Source: Andrena cerasifolii
Lineage: Eukaryota > Arthropoda > Insecta > Hymenoptera > Andrenidae
Length of the DNA: 64,000 nucleotides
NCBI RefSeq assembly: GCF_050908995.1
Contig: NC_135119.1
Coordinates: 10,168,001-10,232,000 of the forward strand
Reading direction: 5' to 3'
Shown piece after piece: positions 23,755-34,907 of the stretch (positions are counted from its first letter, which is position 1; each line of letters starts with the position of its first letter). The notes under the pieces are model-generated. The model did not search any database, was not told the origin of the DNA, and saw only the letters and a list, made by a program, of their open reading frames with translations. A program made the position numbers and the translations under genes.

Positions 23755-25560
23755 GGTAGGTCTGTGACGATAGCACCCCCAAATTCGAATTTTTGGAAAA
23801 ACTCAACGGCATTCGTTTGTCCATCGTTTGCCCACGTTTGCCCATAAAAATTTTTTTTATGCCCACCCTTCAAAAAAAAGTTATGAACAAAATAAAAAAT
23901 TTGTCTTCATCACCCATCATGAATGCATTTCAATTTTTTAATAGAAGGATACGAATATACCCGATCTGGCCACGTTTGCCCACTCTCAGATTTCATTTGC
24001 CCACCCTCCAGAATTTAAATAAAAAATAAAAACCGCGAAAACATGGGTATAGATGAAGCGATCGCGTTAAAGTTCGATTATTCTCGAAAATATTATCAAA
24101 ATCGTTCGTTCAACAGTGCAATTCGTTAGTTTAGATGTAGAAGAGATTTGCCCATCCATTAATTTCGTATGCCCACCCTTCAGAATCGAATTATTAATGA
24201 AGATAGCCAAGAAGTGCGGTACCCGTTAAAGCGATCGCGTTAAAGTTCGATTTTTCTGGAAAATATTATCAAAATCGTTCTTTCAACGATGCATATCGTT
24301 TGTCCAGATGTAGAAGAGATTTGTCCATCCATTAATTTCGTATGCCCACCCTCCAGAATCGAATTATTAATAAAGATAGCCAAGAAGTGCGGTACCCGTT
24401 GAACCGAATACCTTTCCGTTCGTTTTTTCCCGAATGAATTATCAAAATCAATTGTACTTACCGTAAAGGTTGAAGGTGTTTGGTGACATGTTATCCAAGA
24501 AATGTTGCACACACTTCTTTCTCACTTTATTCGAACGACACTTCAATTTGTATCGCTCATCGAACACTTCACACTTTTCACACATCTGCAGCATGTGCAG
24601 AATAACACCAGAGTGGTTTTCTAGTCATTTTTCACTAATTACCGCAATGATATCGCACAACGGAAATTAATATAATCTCACAGTTACTTCACAAACCGTA
24701 AATGAATGCACGGTCTCGCAAGAGTTGCGTCCGAACTCTGTAGACCGACTGACTTTCGTGCGTCGTTGGAAGGAATTCGAGGGTGTCGCAGACATCTGTT
24801 TACGTTTCGGCACGTTCGATGACGACACGCAGCGTTGATACCCTAAAGGGTAGCAGCGCCGAGTGCCACTGCCGAAACGTAAACAGATGTCTGCGATAGT
24901 CTCGAATTCTTTCCAACGACGCACTTCTTGGCTATCTTTATTAATAATTCGATTCTGGAGGGTGGGCATACGAAATTAATGCATGGGCAAATCTCTTCTA
25001 CATCTAAACTAATGAACTGCATCGTTGAAAGAACGATTTCGATAATATTTTCCAGAAAAATCGAACTTTAACGCGATCGCTTCAACGGGTACCGCACTTC
25101 TTGGCTATCTTTATTAATAATTCGATTCTGGAGGGTGGGCATACGAAATTAATGCATGGGCAAATCTCTTTTACATCTAAACTAATGAACTGCATCGTTG
25201 AAAGAACGATTTCGATAATATTTTCCAGAAAAATCGAACTTTAACGCGATCGCTTCACCTGTACCCTTCTTTTCGAGGTTTTTATTTTTTATTTAAATTC
25301 TGGAGGGTGGGCAAATGAAATCTGAGAGTGGGCAAACGTGGCCAGGTCGGGTACATTCGTATCCTTCTATTAAAAAATTGAAATACATTCATGATGGGTG
25401 ATGAAGACAAATTTTTTATTTTGTTCATAACTTTTTTTGGAGGGTGGGCAAAAAAAAATTTTTTTATGGGAAAACATGGGCATACGATGAACAAACGAAT
25501 GCCGTTGAGTTTTTTTAAAAAATCGAATTTGGGGGTGCTATCTTCACAGACCTATTTGCG
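23755..25560. repeat. 1.8 kb foldback with GGTGGGCA-rich subrepeats
   Basis: The outer arms (about 23755-24050 and 25260-25560) pair over about 290 bases. Inside them a unit of about 185 bases containing GAATCGAATTATTAAT.AAGATAGCCAAGAAGTG is repeated in direct orientation on the left (about 24170, 24355) and inverted on the right (about 24925, 25105). Each unit carries the motif GGGTGGGCA or its complement. The centre holds another inverted repeat at 24722-24920. This is the architecture of Foldback-type elements with subterminal direct repeats. Confidence 0.8.
24722..24920. repeat. central inverted repeat of the foldback
   Basis: GTGCGTCGTTGGAAGGAATTC and GCAGACATCTGTTTACGTTT on the left have near-perfect complements on the right, around a centre of about 60 bases (24819-24878) that contains TACCCTAAAGGGTA. 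It may be a separate nested palindromic insertion. Confidence 0.75.
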
Positions 25561-25984
25561 GCAGGGCAAGTTTTTACGGTAACAACGTGCCCCAAGTCAC
25601 GGTAACAACTAGCCCCTACCGACACATGTAGCAATTTCAAAGACTATTCTGCTTATACATGTATTCAAACGATAAACACTATTACACCATGTTCTTAAAT
25701 GTCATTTGATCCATAAGAACGATTCAATCTATAATATCGACGTTAAATAATTGAAATGGACCAAAAAGTAATGATAGAAAAATTTTTACTTATCTGGTAC
25801 GCGACTAATAGGTCCTTGCTTACAACCACACAATTCGCTGTCGCGGACGCTATTAAAGTGGGCGACAGAGTAGCGTGATCAACTCACGCGGAAAAAATAA
25901 TTTAAAGTACAACGCTCTTTTTATTTTGAAGATAGAGCCGTCGGAACAACTTACCCCCGGAACTTTTAGCCCCGGTCTCCCCTA

Positions 25985-26638
25985 CTTGCGGAATTCTTGC
26001 CGCAACGTTCGCCTCGGAACCACCCCTAAACAGTTTTGAGTTTCTGCTAATTTCTAGTGAGACGTGCTCGCGAGAACTTGAACGTGAATCCCGTTGCGAA
26101 ACATTCACGAAATCCATCGAAAATATTGTCTACAGTCCTCGCGAACTTCGACTGCGACTGACAAATTTTATTTTCAGTAAAACTGCGCGCCGATGCCACT
26201 TTTAATTAACGAAGAGGAATTTGAGATTCGAGGTGTGGAATTTGTTGGAGAACAGCTCGCTGTTCAACTTGCAGAGAGTCGAAAAACTTGTTCAAGCTCG
26301 GCAGAGCGTTTCCGTAGTCCTGGCAGCGCACGTGGAAACGAATCGAAAAGGGCATAGACAGGGGCCGCTGTGAGTTTCTAGTGTTTCTACGTCACCAATA
26401 AATATCGAACTTTCGTTTGCGGGTACCGAAGCTGCGCTCTGTGCAGCCCTGCTCTTCCCCAGATTGCCTTATGCAGAGAAAAGGTGCATGTACGCTCGTC
26501 AGTGCCCACTAATACTGTTCCCGATTAGCAAAAAGCTTGAGCCAAGGATCATTGACACTAATTAACCCTTCAGTCTCAAACGTTCGCATTGACGGAGCCT
26601 CTACGTTGCGGCGTCAAAAAATTTATCTACTTCGAATT
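25985..26638. other. no gene recognised
   Basis: Mixed composition, no supported feature. Confidence 0.5.
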
Positions 26639-26675
26639 AGGGGAGAGCGGGGACAAACGTAACGGCGTCGTTAAA

Positions 26676-27232
26676 GTAATTATTATTATTATTACTTTTA
26701 TTGAAAATTAAACGGGCATTGCCCAATACAAAGCACAGTTACAACGACGTGATAGGATTTTCCTGACACGATAGTCTGAAGAGCTTTCAACTGAAAGAGG
26801 AACTACTACTGGAAAAGAAGTCGACATAGTCTACATAGGAGCCAGCACTGAACATTAAGCGATTCATTGGATCAAGTGACCCACATTTAGATTTGAATTT
26901 GCGGTATACGAAAGGTGGCCTTTTTCTGATATATAGATCAACGAGTTCCAGTAGTGCAGAACAATTAATTTCACTCTTTATGATCTTAAACGGAAAGGTT
27001 ATGTCCGTTACAGTTCTGCGCGCAGAAAGCGTTGTCATATTAAGCTTAACAAGTGTCGATGCAAAATCATGATCCCAGACAGGCCTGTGAATGTGTAATT
27101 TATATTCTGCAAACCGCAGAAACCTATGTCGCACCCTTTCCAGTTGAGTATTGTATTTAATTGTATTTGGAGACCATATAATGGATGCATACTCTAAATG
27201 AGGCCTGACCAAGGATGCGTACAATAGCTTTA
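26676..27232 (-). mobile_element. 5'-truncated LINE fragment
   Basis: Reads on the minus strand: the C-terminal part of a reverse-transcriptase ORF2 (27224 down to 26787), a short 3' UTR with AATAAAAG, and a TAATAATAAT tail at 26679-26697. Truncation falls at the left end of the TAGGGGAG-type element. No target duplication is clear. Confidence 0.8.
26787..27224 (-). pseudogene. non-LTR retrotransposon ORF2 C-terminus
   Basis: A 145-codon frame beginning MYASLVRPHLEYASIIWSP, which is the highly conserved motif after the palm of Jockey/CR1-type reverse transcriptases (LVRPHLEYAS..WSP). ERVRHRFLRF and later NRLM near the end follow the same family pattern. ORF2 proteins are normally about 900 residues or longer, so the polymerase catalytic core and endonuclease are absent. 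The frame is open but a non-functional 5' truncation. The terminal serine run may be replication slippage. Confidence 0.85.
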
Positions 27233-27962
27233 AGGTATGGGAAGGTGGGGTAAAACGGAACGCTTAACTTTGGAGGGTGATAACTTAAAATCGGGAGGAG
27301 AAAAAGACACGAGACTTCAACGGGAGTCTTCGGTGGACATTAGACTATAAGAAAATCAGAGTCATTGTTAAGAAAAATCTTTGGGAACGACGGAAAATGA
27401 AATTTACCGGAGGCATTGAAATCTTCGCCTCGCTGAAATGGTGGGGTGAGACGGAACACCCACTCGAAGACCGTGTAAACGTACAAAATCTTTATTTTTA
27501 TGATTTAAAATGTATTCATTTATGTTAGAATCTATAAATATATGTTTTAGGTATAACTATTGCAAATAAAATATAACAAAAATATATATTATATATTAAG
27601 AGTACATATTTTATTAGATAACATGAAAATTACGGAAAATAATAAAATATAAATATAATATCGTAAAAGAAGGACAGATTAATACGGTTTGTTTATTATT
27701 TTATGAACAAAAATCACATACAAATGTATCATCTTCCTTTTCAGCACTGGTGCAGGCCTCATGGGCCTCAGGCCAAGTGTTTTGTACTTTGTGTTACTAA
27801 CATAAACTCATTTTCGTCTGAAAATGTGTTTTCAAAGGAACTTTGTTTACACGAACAGTCTGACATATTACAAAAAAACAAATACATACATAATTTTTAA
27901 TAAAATACGTACTTATAATATCTAAATAAATTTTTCAACAAAAACATATATTTTTCTATCTA

Positions 27963-28097
27963 AATTTTTTTCAAATGGGCTTCAATAATTTTTGGCAGAC
28001 AGGTTTCACATAAAAATAAAGACGTTTTAATACGATGCTTAACGCACTCCTCATGAGCCCATAAATTGCACTCCTGACATTGAATCCTTTGCAGCTC
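27963..28097 (-). pseudogene. PHD-finger remnant of a pogo-like transposase
   Basis: A 45-codon stretch between stops contains C-x2-C-x4-H-x2-C-x11-C-x2-C: IQCQECNLWAHEECV and later FLCETC. This is the second half of a PHD zinc finger, including the W two residues before the zinc-binding His. Many insect pogo/Tigger-type DDE transposases carry exactly such a finger at the C-terminus. The upstream DDE domain is not visible. Host PHD exons cannot be excluded, but the transposon context favours a transposase remnant. Confidence 0.6.
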
Positions 28098-28491
28098 AGT
28101 TTACCCCGGTCACTTTGCCCCGAATGTGTACTCAGTGGAAAATTAATTATTTAATAATGTTAGGATCAATGCTTTCTCAAACGCGCGTACACGTATGTTT
28201 ATAAGCTTGTTATAAACACGCAGAAAAAACTGGAGTTAAAATAACACATTTAAGACTCATTTATCCAAAAAGCAAAATTGAAGAAAAAAAAACAATTGGA
28301 AGTCTCTAAAACTTGATTTTTAATTTTTTAAACGAATTTCCATTTTTCGATACCTGAATGTGCATAATTATCATTGTCGTATTACATACATTTATTACGT
28401 CACGAAAATTTGTAAATATATCCTATCGTTAAAGAATAAATTAAGGAAGCTCATTTTACCCCGGGATTCACTTTGCCCCGGCCTCCCCTAT

Positions 28492-30421
28492 ATTTTCATG
28501 TTCACGGAAATAAATACATTCCAAATGTATTAATTGGCTCTGCCACGCATTTAACTGCCCTTTCCCTTAAAATCGCCAGCAAGCTGGCGTGTGGTAAAGG
28601 CGAGGGAGAAAAAGGCACGGTTTCTGTCACAGTGCGAGGCGAAGCAAGGAGATATCCACGGGAATTTAGTACGAATATCCACTGGCCACCAGCAGCGTGT
28701 GTACGGACTCTAAATACAGGTACGTCGGTACCCCTTGCTGGCAAGATCTAGCCAAACGTGTTCTGCAGCCACGGGGAGAAGATTGGCCGTCAGTCACCGT
28801 GGCAATGGATGCATTGTGCCTACGCCAGAGCCTAGCTGGATCTCCCTAGGAGATAAGGAAGATGATCCCGATCGCTTTTTCGATGTTTCCAATGAATCAT
28901 TGTCTTCGCTCGTTACGATATCAGATAGGCGCGGAACAACGTTCTTTTCTTCTATACTTATCCTTCGCAGACTGGATGGGGGTTCTGAGCTTTTCACTAC
29001 TGGAATTCGATGACGCTTTTGATAATATTCGAGGGGCGTTTCGTCCAGTCGACGTGTAGTTTAAATAGGTGAGCGTATGAATGAATGGTGGGTTGTGGAA
29101 GGATCTGAAGAGAGCTAAATAATAGATGGGGTATCGTTTAAATGTGGACTGAAAAAGTTGATGGAGATGGTTTTTCTAAATCAATCTTTGCAGCTGTAAA
29201 TTTCAGGTCTTGTGTGCCTGTAGCAGTTAGATGGAATGTCTTATTTGGGGGTGATAGCAGGGATGAATTGAGAATAATAGATTCCCGACTGAATCTCTGA
29301 GTGTTGATGGGGAAACTTGGGAATTTGATATGGCAGTAGAGAATACCTATTGGTTGCAGGCATGGAATGATGAAGATTTGATGGGATTACAAAACTTAAT
29401 TCTGTCGATAGAGGAAACAAAGAGTGGATCGATGGAAAATTAGATTTTAAAGCTGCTTGACGACTTCATTTGGTTTTCAATTTCTGAAGATTGTCCTGCA
29501 TCTAAAATTTCAAACTGGGATTCTGAAAATTCAGCTAATAGTAAGTCCAGCTATTATCTCATGATTTCCTTTTGCGATCCTTTATTGATTGATACAGTCA
29601 GTGGTCTAACCGCTGCCAACTGGTGCCTCGATAATTCGCAAGACCCTTCCTTCTTTTATTCGCGTATTTCAGATGCAGCCATCGAATGTAACCTATAGAA
29701 CACCTTTCCATCGTCAACTCCGTAAACCTATAATTACACAGTAATTATCGCTGTACCGTTCGTTAGCAGGTATATTCGCATTGATATATTGCGCGACTGA
29801 CGCGCAGAACAACCCACCCAGCCTCGTGAATTATTAGCCAATTCCGAGTTATTCGCCGCTTCAGGATTTAGTCCCCGTGCTTCTGGAAACGTACGTAACA
29901 TGCAACCTCGAGGCATCGTAAAATAGTCGCTTCTAATTTTTCAATATTACATTCTCCAAATTGAATGCTCAATTTGCGAGCACGCGTGTTTGTAGAAAAA
30001 GTGCTATCCCAATTATTATTAACGCGAGATTGATGCGTAGGCCATCCGTGAAGCAATTATCGATCATCAATCTCTTGGAGCGATTTATTTCAGATAATCA
30101 TCTTTGTACCTGTCTTCTTCTATCTGTTGTGGTCCGGAAATGTATTGAAAGAATATCACGGATGAAAAAGATGCTGTTTCTAAAGCTTCTCTTAAAATCC
30201 TACGACAATATTGAAAATGTAATAAATTATTTGCGACAGAAAGTCGAGGCTTTTAAAGCGATTGTATCTGCCTTGGGATAGCAGTTTTGATTAATTGAAT
30301 ACGTTTGTTCGTCCCTCTGTTTTCTCACGTAACGATTATAGGAGTTATGGGTATGTGATTTCCTGTGCAATCATCTCATCAAAGGAATAACAAGGCAGGA
30401 AAGTTGGTGGACAGGACTCAC
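28492..30421. other. no gene recognised downstream of the ankyrin exon
   Basis: The next exon of the minus-strand ankyrin gene should lie here or further left. I found no second 33-codon ankyrin unit bounded by AG and GT. 28500-29060 has several open frames without motifs. 30121-30281 is AT-rich and shows no feature. Confidence 0.4.
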
Positions 30422-30520
30422 ATTGTCTGCAGCGTTGACATCGGCTTCTCGAAGTAGCAGAGTCTCGCAGGCCTCGATGTGGCCAGCTGAAGCCGCCAGT
30501 AGAAGAGGACTTCTGCCATT
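30422..30520 (-). CDS. ankyrin-repeat protein, internal exon (one repeat)
   Basis: This 99 bp exon is bounded by TTATAG upstream and GTGAGT downstream on the minus strand. It starts and ends in phase 0 and encodes exactly 33 residues: NGRSPLLLAASAGHIEAC through to READVNAADN. This is a canonical ankyrin repeat (G-x-S/T-P-L..AA..GH.E....LL...ADVNA.D). A one-exon-one-repeat layout is common in ankyrin genes. It joins in phase to the exon at 34802-34907, whose last codon is GAG. Ankyrin repeats bind partner proteins; the specific family member cannot be told from 65 residues. Confidence 0.85.
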
Positions 30521-30547
30521 CTATAACATAACACACATTTCTATTAA
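30521..30547 (-). promoter_or_regulatory. 3' splice site with branch-point-like CTTAAT at a transposon border
   Basis: Between the ankyrin exon and the TTAA element there are only 23 bases. Reading on the minus strand, the element's terminal C and TTAA plus the next T form CTTAAT, which fits the insect branch-point consensus, about 24 bases before the AG. The tract between is U/G-rich rather than a strong polypyrimidine run. Use as a branch point is inferred. Confidence 0.4.
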
Positions 30548-31165
30548 GGGGAGGTTCCAGTCTGGGGCCCCCAAAAATAGGTGATCTTTAGGAATTAATT
30601 AAAGGAGAACTATTATATATAATTTAATGGGACTTTCTGCATTGTATTAAGGATGTCTTAAATTATAGAAATATATTTTTTGTTTTATAATTAATCATTG
30701 CAGACGGCACTGGGGAGTCGTTAAAGTCAAGGCGTCAAAAAATTGATACAAAACGGTGAGACCTGTATTTCCAAAAATTATTATCTGATTCGACTGAAGC
30801 TTTTTTTTTATTTTAAAGAATATACTTCTGGCTAGGGGAGAAACTAGAAAAAAAAATACAAAAATTGAAAATTTATAATTTTCAAAGGCGTTGAAAGGAC
30901 GAAAAATATAGGGGAAAAGTGATTTCAAACTTCAAATATCGTTATTTTCTTAAAAAATGTCATTCTTGCATTTTTTTTCTGGTTTCCCTCCTAGCCAGAA
31001 GTATATTCTTCAAAGTAAAAAAAGTTTCAGTCGAATCGGATAATAACTTTTGGAGATACAGGTCCCACCGTTTTGAGAAAAACGCGTTTAAAGTTTTAAC
31101 AAAGGTTGAACATTCGAAAAATGAAATATAAAAAAAACGACTTTTAGACCGGAACCTCCCCTTAA
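30544..31165. mobile_element. TTAA foldback in the ankyrin intron
   Basis: TTAAGGGGAGGTTCCAGTCT at the left is mirrored by the complement of TTAAGGGGAGGTTCCGGTCT at the right. Paired inner segments include CTAGCCAGAAGTATATTCTT and TCAGTCGAATC. The element sits 23 bp upstream (minus-strand sense) of the ankyrin exon at 30422-30520. Confidence 0.85.
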
Positions 31166-33430
31166 TACCTGTCCGTATAAATTCCTACAAATAGACCTGA
31201 CACGTGAACTAAATTTTAACACCCATAATAAAATCCGACGAAGTGCGATGAAAATTGGGAACAATCAGTAAGGTACACAAAATACAAATTCAGGGACACG
31301 TGACAAAATTTCCACACTGTCGATTTCGCAGCTCCAATAGTGCCGATGGAGTTCAATGTGAAAGTAGTTCAGATTAGTTACACCTTTTCTTATTATTTCT
31401 GTGCAGGCTGGAAGCTGAGAAAGTCGATCGAAAAGGGAAAGCGCGAATCTCACCGACGAAACTGAACTCCCCAAACCGTTCCCTGGATCGATTCTTCGCG
31501 ATTCATCAGCAGGTCAATTAGCGACGTAATTAATAGCTACCCGCATTTCGCTTTGTAGCACACGCATTTCTCGCGTCGAATTAGCTCGGGATCGAGCAGA
31601 ACGCTGCCTTAATTAGCCGAACGGAGGTACGGGAGACAGGGCTTGATGTCTGTTGCGCGTTTAAACTCAGCCACGTCTCTAGAATATCCGCGAATCCTAA
31701 TATTTGTCTGGCTGCTTTCGGGGCTGATTGCAATCTCCTTTGCAGAACACTAATAATAAGAAGAAGAAAGGCGAAAGAAGCGATAGATAATTATTTCATT
31801 GGACATTCCTCTGGTCACCTTAATTAGGTTTCGTAACAGCAGGACCGCTAAACTTTGCAAATTCATCACTCTAATTTCGTATTTTATGATGTAATAAAGT
31901 TCGTGATTATTATTAATACGAGGAGCGATTGCTAAATAAATTGGAGAGCGATATTTTCAAAGTGATAACTTTAGTAGGAGGCGTCGAAGCATTACGTCTT
32001 CCGTTGTTACAAAAATTGGACCTCTCCCGTGTTACAGTTAAGACATATGTTGCATTTTAATAAATTGCAGAGTATGTACATCATTTCGACGCGTTCTCAA
32101 GCTACGTTCGGATTTCCTGCACGGTTTTGCCTCGTTGCCTCGAGTAATAGAGCGAACTAACTCGGCGTGTTAATGAAGAAGTATATCTTATCCCCGTGTT
32201 CCCTGGTGGCGGGAAGCGTAATATATCAATATAGTAAATAGTTGTAGGCATAAATCACGTGGACGAGATTTATGGGTAACGTAAATTTCATACGAACCAA
32301 CATTGTAATTCCGTGCAACGGACTAAATAACTCATTTAGATCGGGCAGAAATGTTCAACTATCACCTAGCGGCTAAAGTACTTCCTTCGAAAATGATATT
32401 GAACTTTCAGTGATTTCTTTTAGAATGAAAGAAATTTTGTACATTAAACCTCGCATTCCCCTCTTCAGGATGATCAAAATTAATATAAACAGAAGAATTT
32501 TAATGGATCAACACTTCGAAACCAGGGAAGGTACCGCAACTCAAGCATTGAAATCACCAATCACTCTCTATAGACTCCCTCGAAACTCATTACAGATTAT
32601 AGAGAATCTATTCGAAAGACTAGCTAAAAAATTCATCTCCAGGAACAGAGTCACTGATCAGGTAAGCAAATCTCAGAAAATTCTCTTCCTCGCACGGTAA
32701 AATTCTCAGAAACCAAAGTGAACCAAACATCACAGAGTGTGAAGTATAGAAATTGCGGTATATGATTTTTTTTTTAGAGAAAAGAAGCTCGGGGGTACCA
32801 AGTAAATTTGAGATACGTGGCTCCACACGTGAGCCAAGTATCACTGTCACGGTTGCCTCGATCCCGTGATCGATCTTCATAATTTCAATTATTCCGCGCA
32901 CTCGCCGTCGATGCATCAGCCAAGCGACTTGCCTATGCATCGCGCGCGCATAATAAAGCGCTTCGGCTCTTCAACTTCGCCAGCGGTGAGGGAAAAGCCG
33001 TTGGACGATTAATTTCATCGTCGCAATTAAGGAAGAAGTAATTGTAATGAATGCGCCGGTGCGATCTGGGGCCCCGTTGCCTCGCAGCGTACGGGACCAA
33101 CGTTTTGACAAATGCCTACCGAACACGCTTATCTGCATTCCCACCGACGTCGACCGTCACAACGGAGATGCAAATACGTAACGCAATTAATATACCGCAT
33201 TCCCGCGGCAGATATCTTTTATTAAGGCCCGCGGTCGATCAATCTGCGACTTCAGGGGCGATAATTAAAAATGGGGCGAGCGGTAATGATTTTATCCAGA
33301 GTGTTTCGCCAATCACAACGGAGTTGCGCAAAAGAACGCGCAGGGGATTGCTTCACTCTGGTCATTCTGTTCTCGTGGCACTAATGGAAGTGATATATAT
33401 AGTTTATCTTAAATTTTTCAAAGAATATTT
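31166..33430. other. intron of the ankyrin gene, no feature recognised
   Basis: Lies between the two ankyrin exons. Mixed composition with a CpG-rich portion at 32840-33340. The frame at 33051-33485 plus has no motif. Confidence 0.5.
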
Positions 33431-34172
33431 GCTATGTAAACTTCTTCCTAATTTTTTTTTAAAAAAATCCATATCTAAGCTGTGAATCGTATAATGTGTA
33501 CTTGTTCCTAATTTTTTAAAGGAATTCTTTATATCTAACAAAGGAATATCCCGAAGCCGAAAATTCAAAAAATTCTGAAACATTGTGAATATGTAGGGAA
33601 TTTTCTCCCGATTACAACGGAATTTTTGTTTGCTGCCCAAATTCACTCTAAGAGGGTATAATTGACCCGTGAAAATTCGGCTATTTTTCGATTTTATTTT
33701 GTAACTTGCAATCTGTAAGAGGTAGAAAAAAAGTTTTAACACAAAAGTTACCTCTTTTAATTAGATCTAGCATTTGGTAAAAAAAATATTTTACAGTTCA
33801 CGAATTATAACAAAAAATTAGAAAATAACCTGATTATTTTACGATTCTGTGTTATAACTCATGAACTGTAAAATATTTTGTTTACCAAATGCTAGATCTA
33901 ATTAAAAGAGGTAACTTTTGTGTTAAAACTTTATTCTATCTCTTACAGATTGCAAGTTACAAAATAAAATCGAAAAATAGCCGAATTTTCAGGGGTGAAT
34001 TCCTACCCCTTCGAGTGAATTTGGGCAGCAAACAGAAAGTGCGTTGCAATCAGGAAGAAATTCCCTACATATTCACAAAGCTTCAGAATTTTTGAATTTT
34101 CGGCTTCGGGATCTTCCCCTGTAAGCTGTGAATCTTATAGTGTGTACCTCTTCCTAATTTGTTAAAGGAATT
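33431..34172. repeat. about 56 bp tandem repeat interrupted by an element
   Basis: The phrase AAGCTGTGAATCGTATAATG with TTCCTAATTTTTTAAAGGAATT occurs at 33477-33526 and again, slightly changed, at 34123-34172; a partial unit precedes at about 33440. The MITE at 33535-34125 stands between the units. This could be insertion into a minisatellite or an unusually long duplicated flank. Confidence 0.65.
33535..34125. mobile_element. foldback MITE with CTWACAAGGGAA termini, copy 2
   Basis: Left end CTAACAAAGGAATATCCC and right end whose complement is CTTACAGGGGAAGATCCC; both continue CGAAGCCGAAAATTC. Arms of about 250 bases pair almost fully, e.g. TTAGATCTAGCATTTGGTAA with its complement. It is the same family as 1081-1525 but with longer paired inner arms. 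It lies in the ankyrin intron. Confidence 0.85.
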
Positions 34173-34801
34173 TTGCGCTACCTAATCTGTGGGTCGATTC
34201 GGTGCACTCTGAAATTTATAATTGACTAAATTTAGACACAAGGCTCTTGAAGAGTAGGATGTAAGTACGTGTACCAAGCAGTAGTGAGGTGCGAGAGAGG
34301 AGATAAAAGGAAGGTGTGAGAAACAACGGCGTCCATGGGAGGTCTTTGATCGCTAGTGACTAAATACTAATGCCTCGACACTACTTAGATCTCCTGCAAA
34401 ATCTCGAATCTAATTATCGCCATCTCTACAGAATTCGCACCGCGGAGCTCCCTTCCGTTTCTGAGCATGTGTAGGTATTTGAAGACTTCACTATTGCTCT
34501 ACATCTACGCACCAGCAACGTGTTCTATCTCTTATAATTAATCAGACGCGAACGTTTTATTAAACTGGCAGGTCGTTAATTCCTTATGTGCGTTACGAAA
34601 GGTATCTTTCCACAGATACTTTCTCGTGCCATCAAAAGTAACAGAGACTATTTCAAGTTCCAGATGACTCATTCGGTAACAAGGCGTAATTATCGCGTCC
34701 ACGGTGAAATATATTAAACAGACTACATTTACGAGTCGCAATAAGCGCGCCACGAAGGTCTCGCGGACGAATCGAAAACGGCAGAGAGGAAAAGGACTCA
34801 C
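34173..34801. other. intron sequence adjoining the ankyrin exon
   Basis: No separate feature. The long minus-strand frame at 34538-34903 is the exon frame continuing past the GTGAGT donor and should not be read as protein beyond 34802. Confidence 0.5.
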
Positions 34802-34907
34802 CTCATCCGGCAGCGGTTTAATATCCTCGTCGAGGAGCCGCGCAACCCGCGCGGCGTCGCCACGTGCGGCCGCCTCGCGCAACTTTTCTGCCATTCCAGC
34901 CACGCAT
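34802..34907 (-). CDS. ankyrin-repeat protein, N-terminal exon
   Basis: Bounded by CTTTTGCAG upstream and GTGAGT downstream on the minus strand. In the frame that leaves phase 0 at the donor it reads CVAGMAEKLREAAARGDAAR and ends ARLLDEDIKPLPDE, matching the helix pair that opens an ankyrin domain. The ATG at 34893-34891 (MAEKLREAAARG) is the likely start, with the first 14 bases as 5' UTR after an upstream non-coding exon. An alternative is that translation starts further upstream and enters through the split codon. The joined product continues in frame with 30422-30520. Identity within the ankyrin superfamily is not determined. Confidence 0.8.

Larger units (their letters stand above)
23267..25984. 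mobile_element. 2.7 kb element with TAGGGGAGGCCGGGGC termini
   Basis: The left end TAGGGGAGGCCGGGGCTAAA plus AGTTCCG is mirrored by the right end CGGAACTTTTAGCCCCGG followed by TCTCCCCTA. Terminal TA fits a TA target site as used by the pogo/Tc1 group. A truncated second copy of its right end lies at 37177-37414. The middle is occupied by a large foldback (23755-25560). No intact transposase frame is visible. Confidence 0.75.
26639..28491. mobile_element. decayed pogo-like element, TAGGGGAG termini, with LINE insertion
   Basis: Left end TAGGGGAGAGCGGGGACAAA; right end GCCCCGGCCTCCCCTA, with TA at both borders. A second left-type end, GGGAAGGTGGGGTAAAACGG, stands at about 27236 after the LINE fragment, and the following 230 bases match the inverted right part of the element at 43344-44705. 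A PHD-finger remnant lies at 27963-28097 on the minus strand. The extent may combine two overlapping copies; the outer borders are more certain than the internal history. Confidence 0.6.

Noticed and set aside
27703..27900. 65-codon plus-strand frame inside the pogo-like element
   Set aside because: No transposase motif; the opposite strand carries the more convincing PHD remnant nearby.
34538..34801. Extension of the ankyrin frame past 34802
   Set aside because: It runs through a GTGAGT donor into intron sequence; the residues no longer resemble an ankyrin domain and the next exon joins in phase elsewhere.
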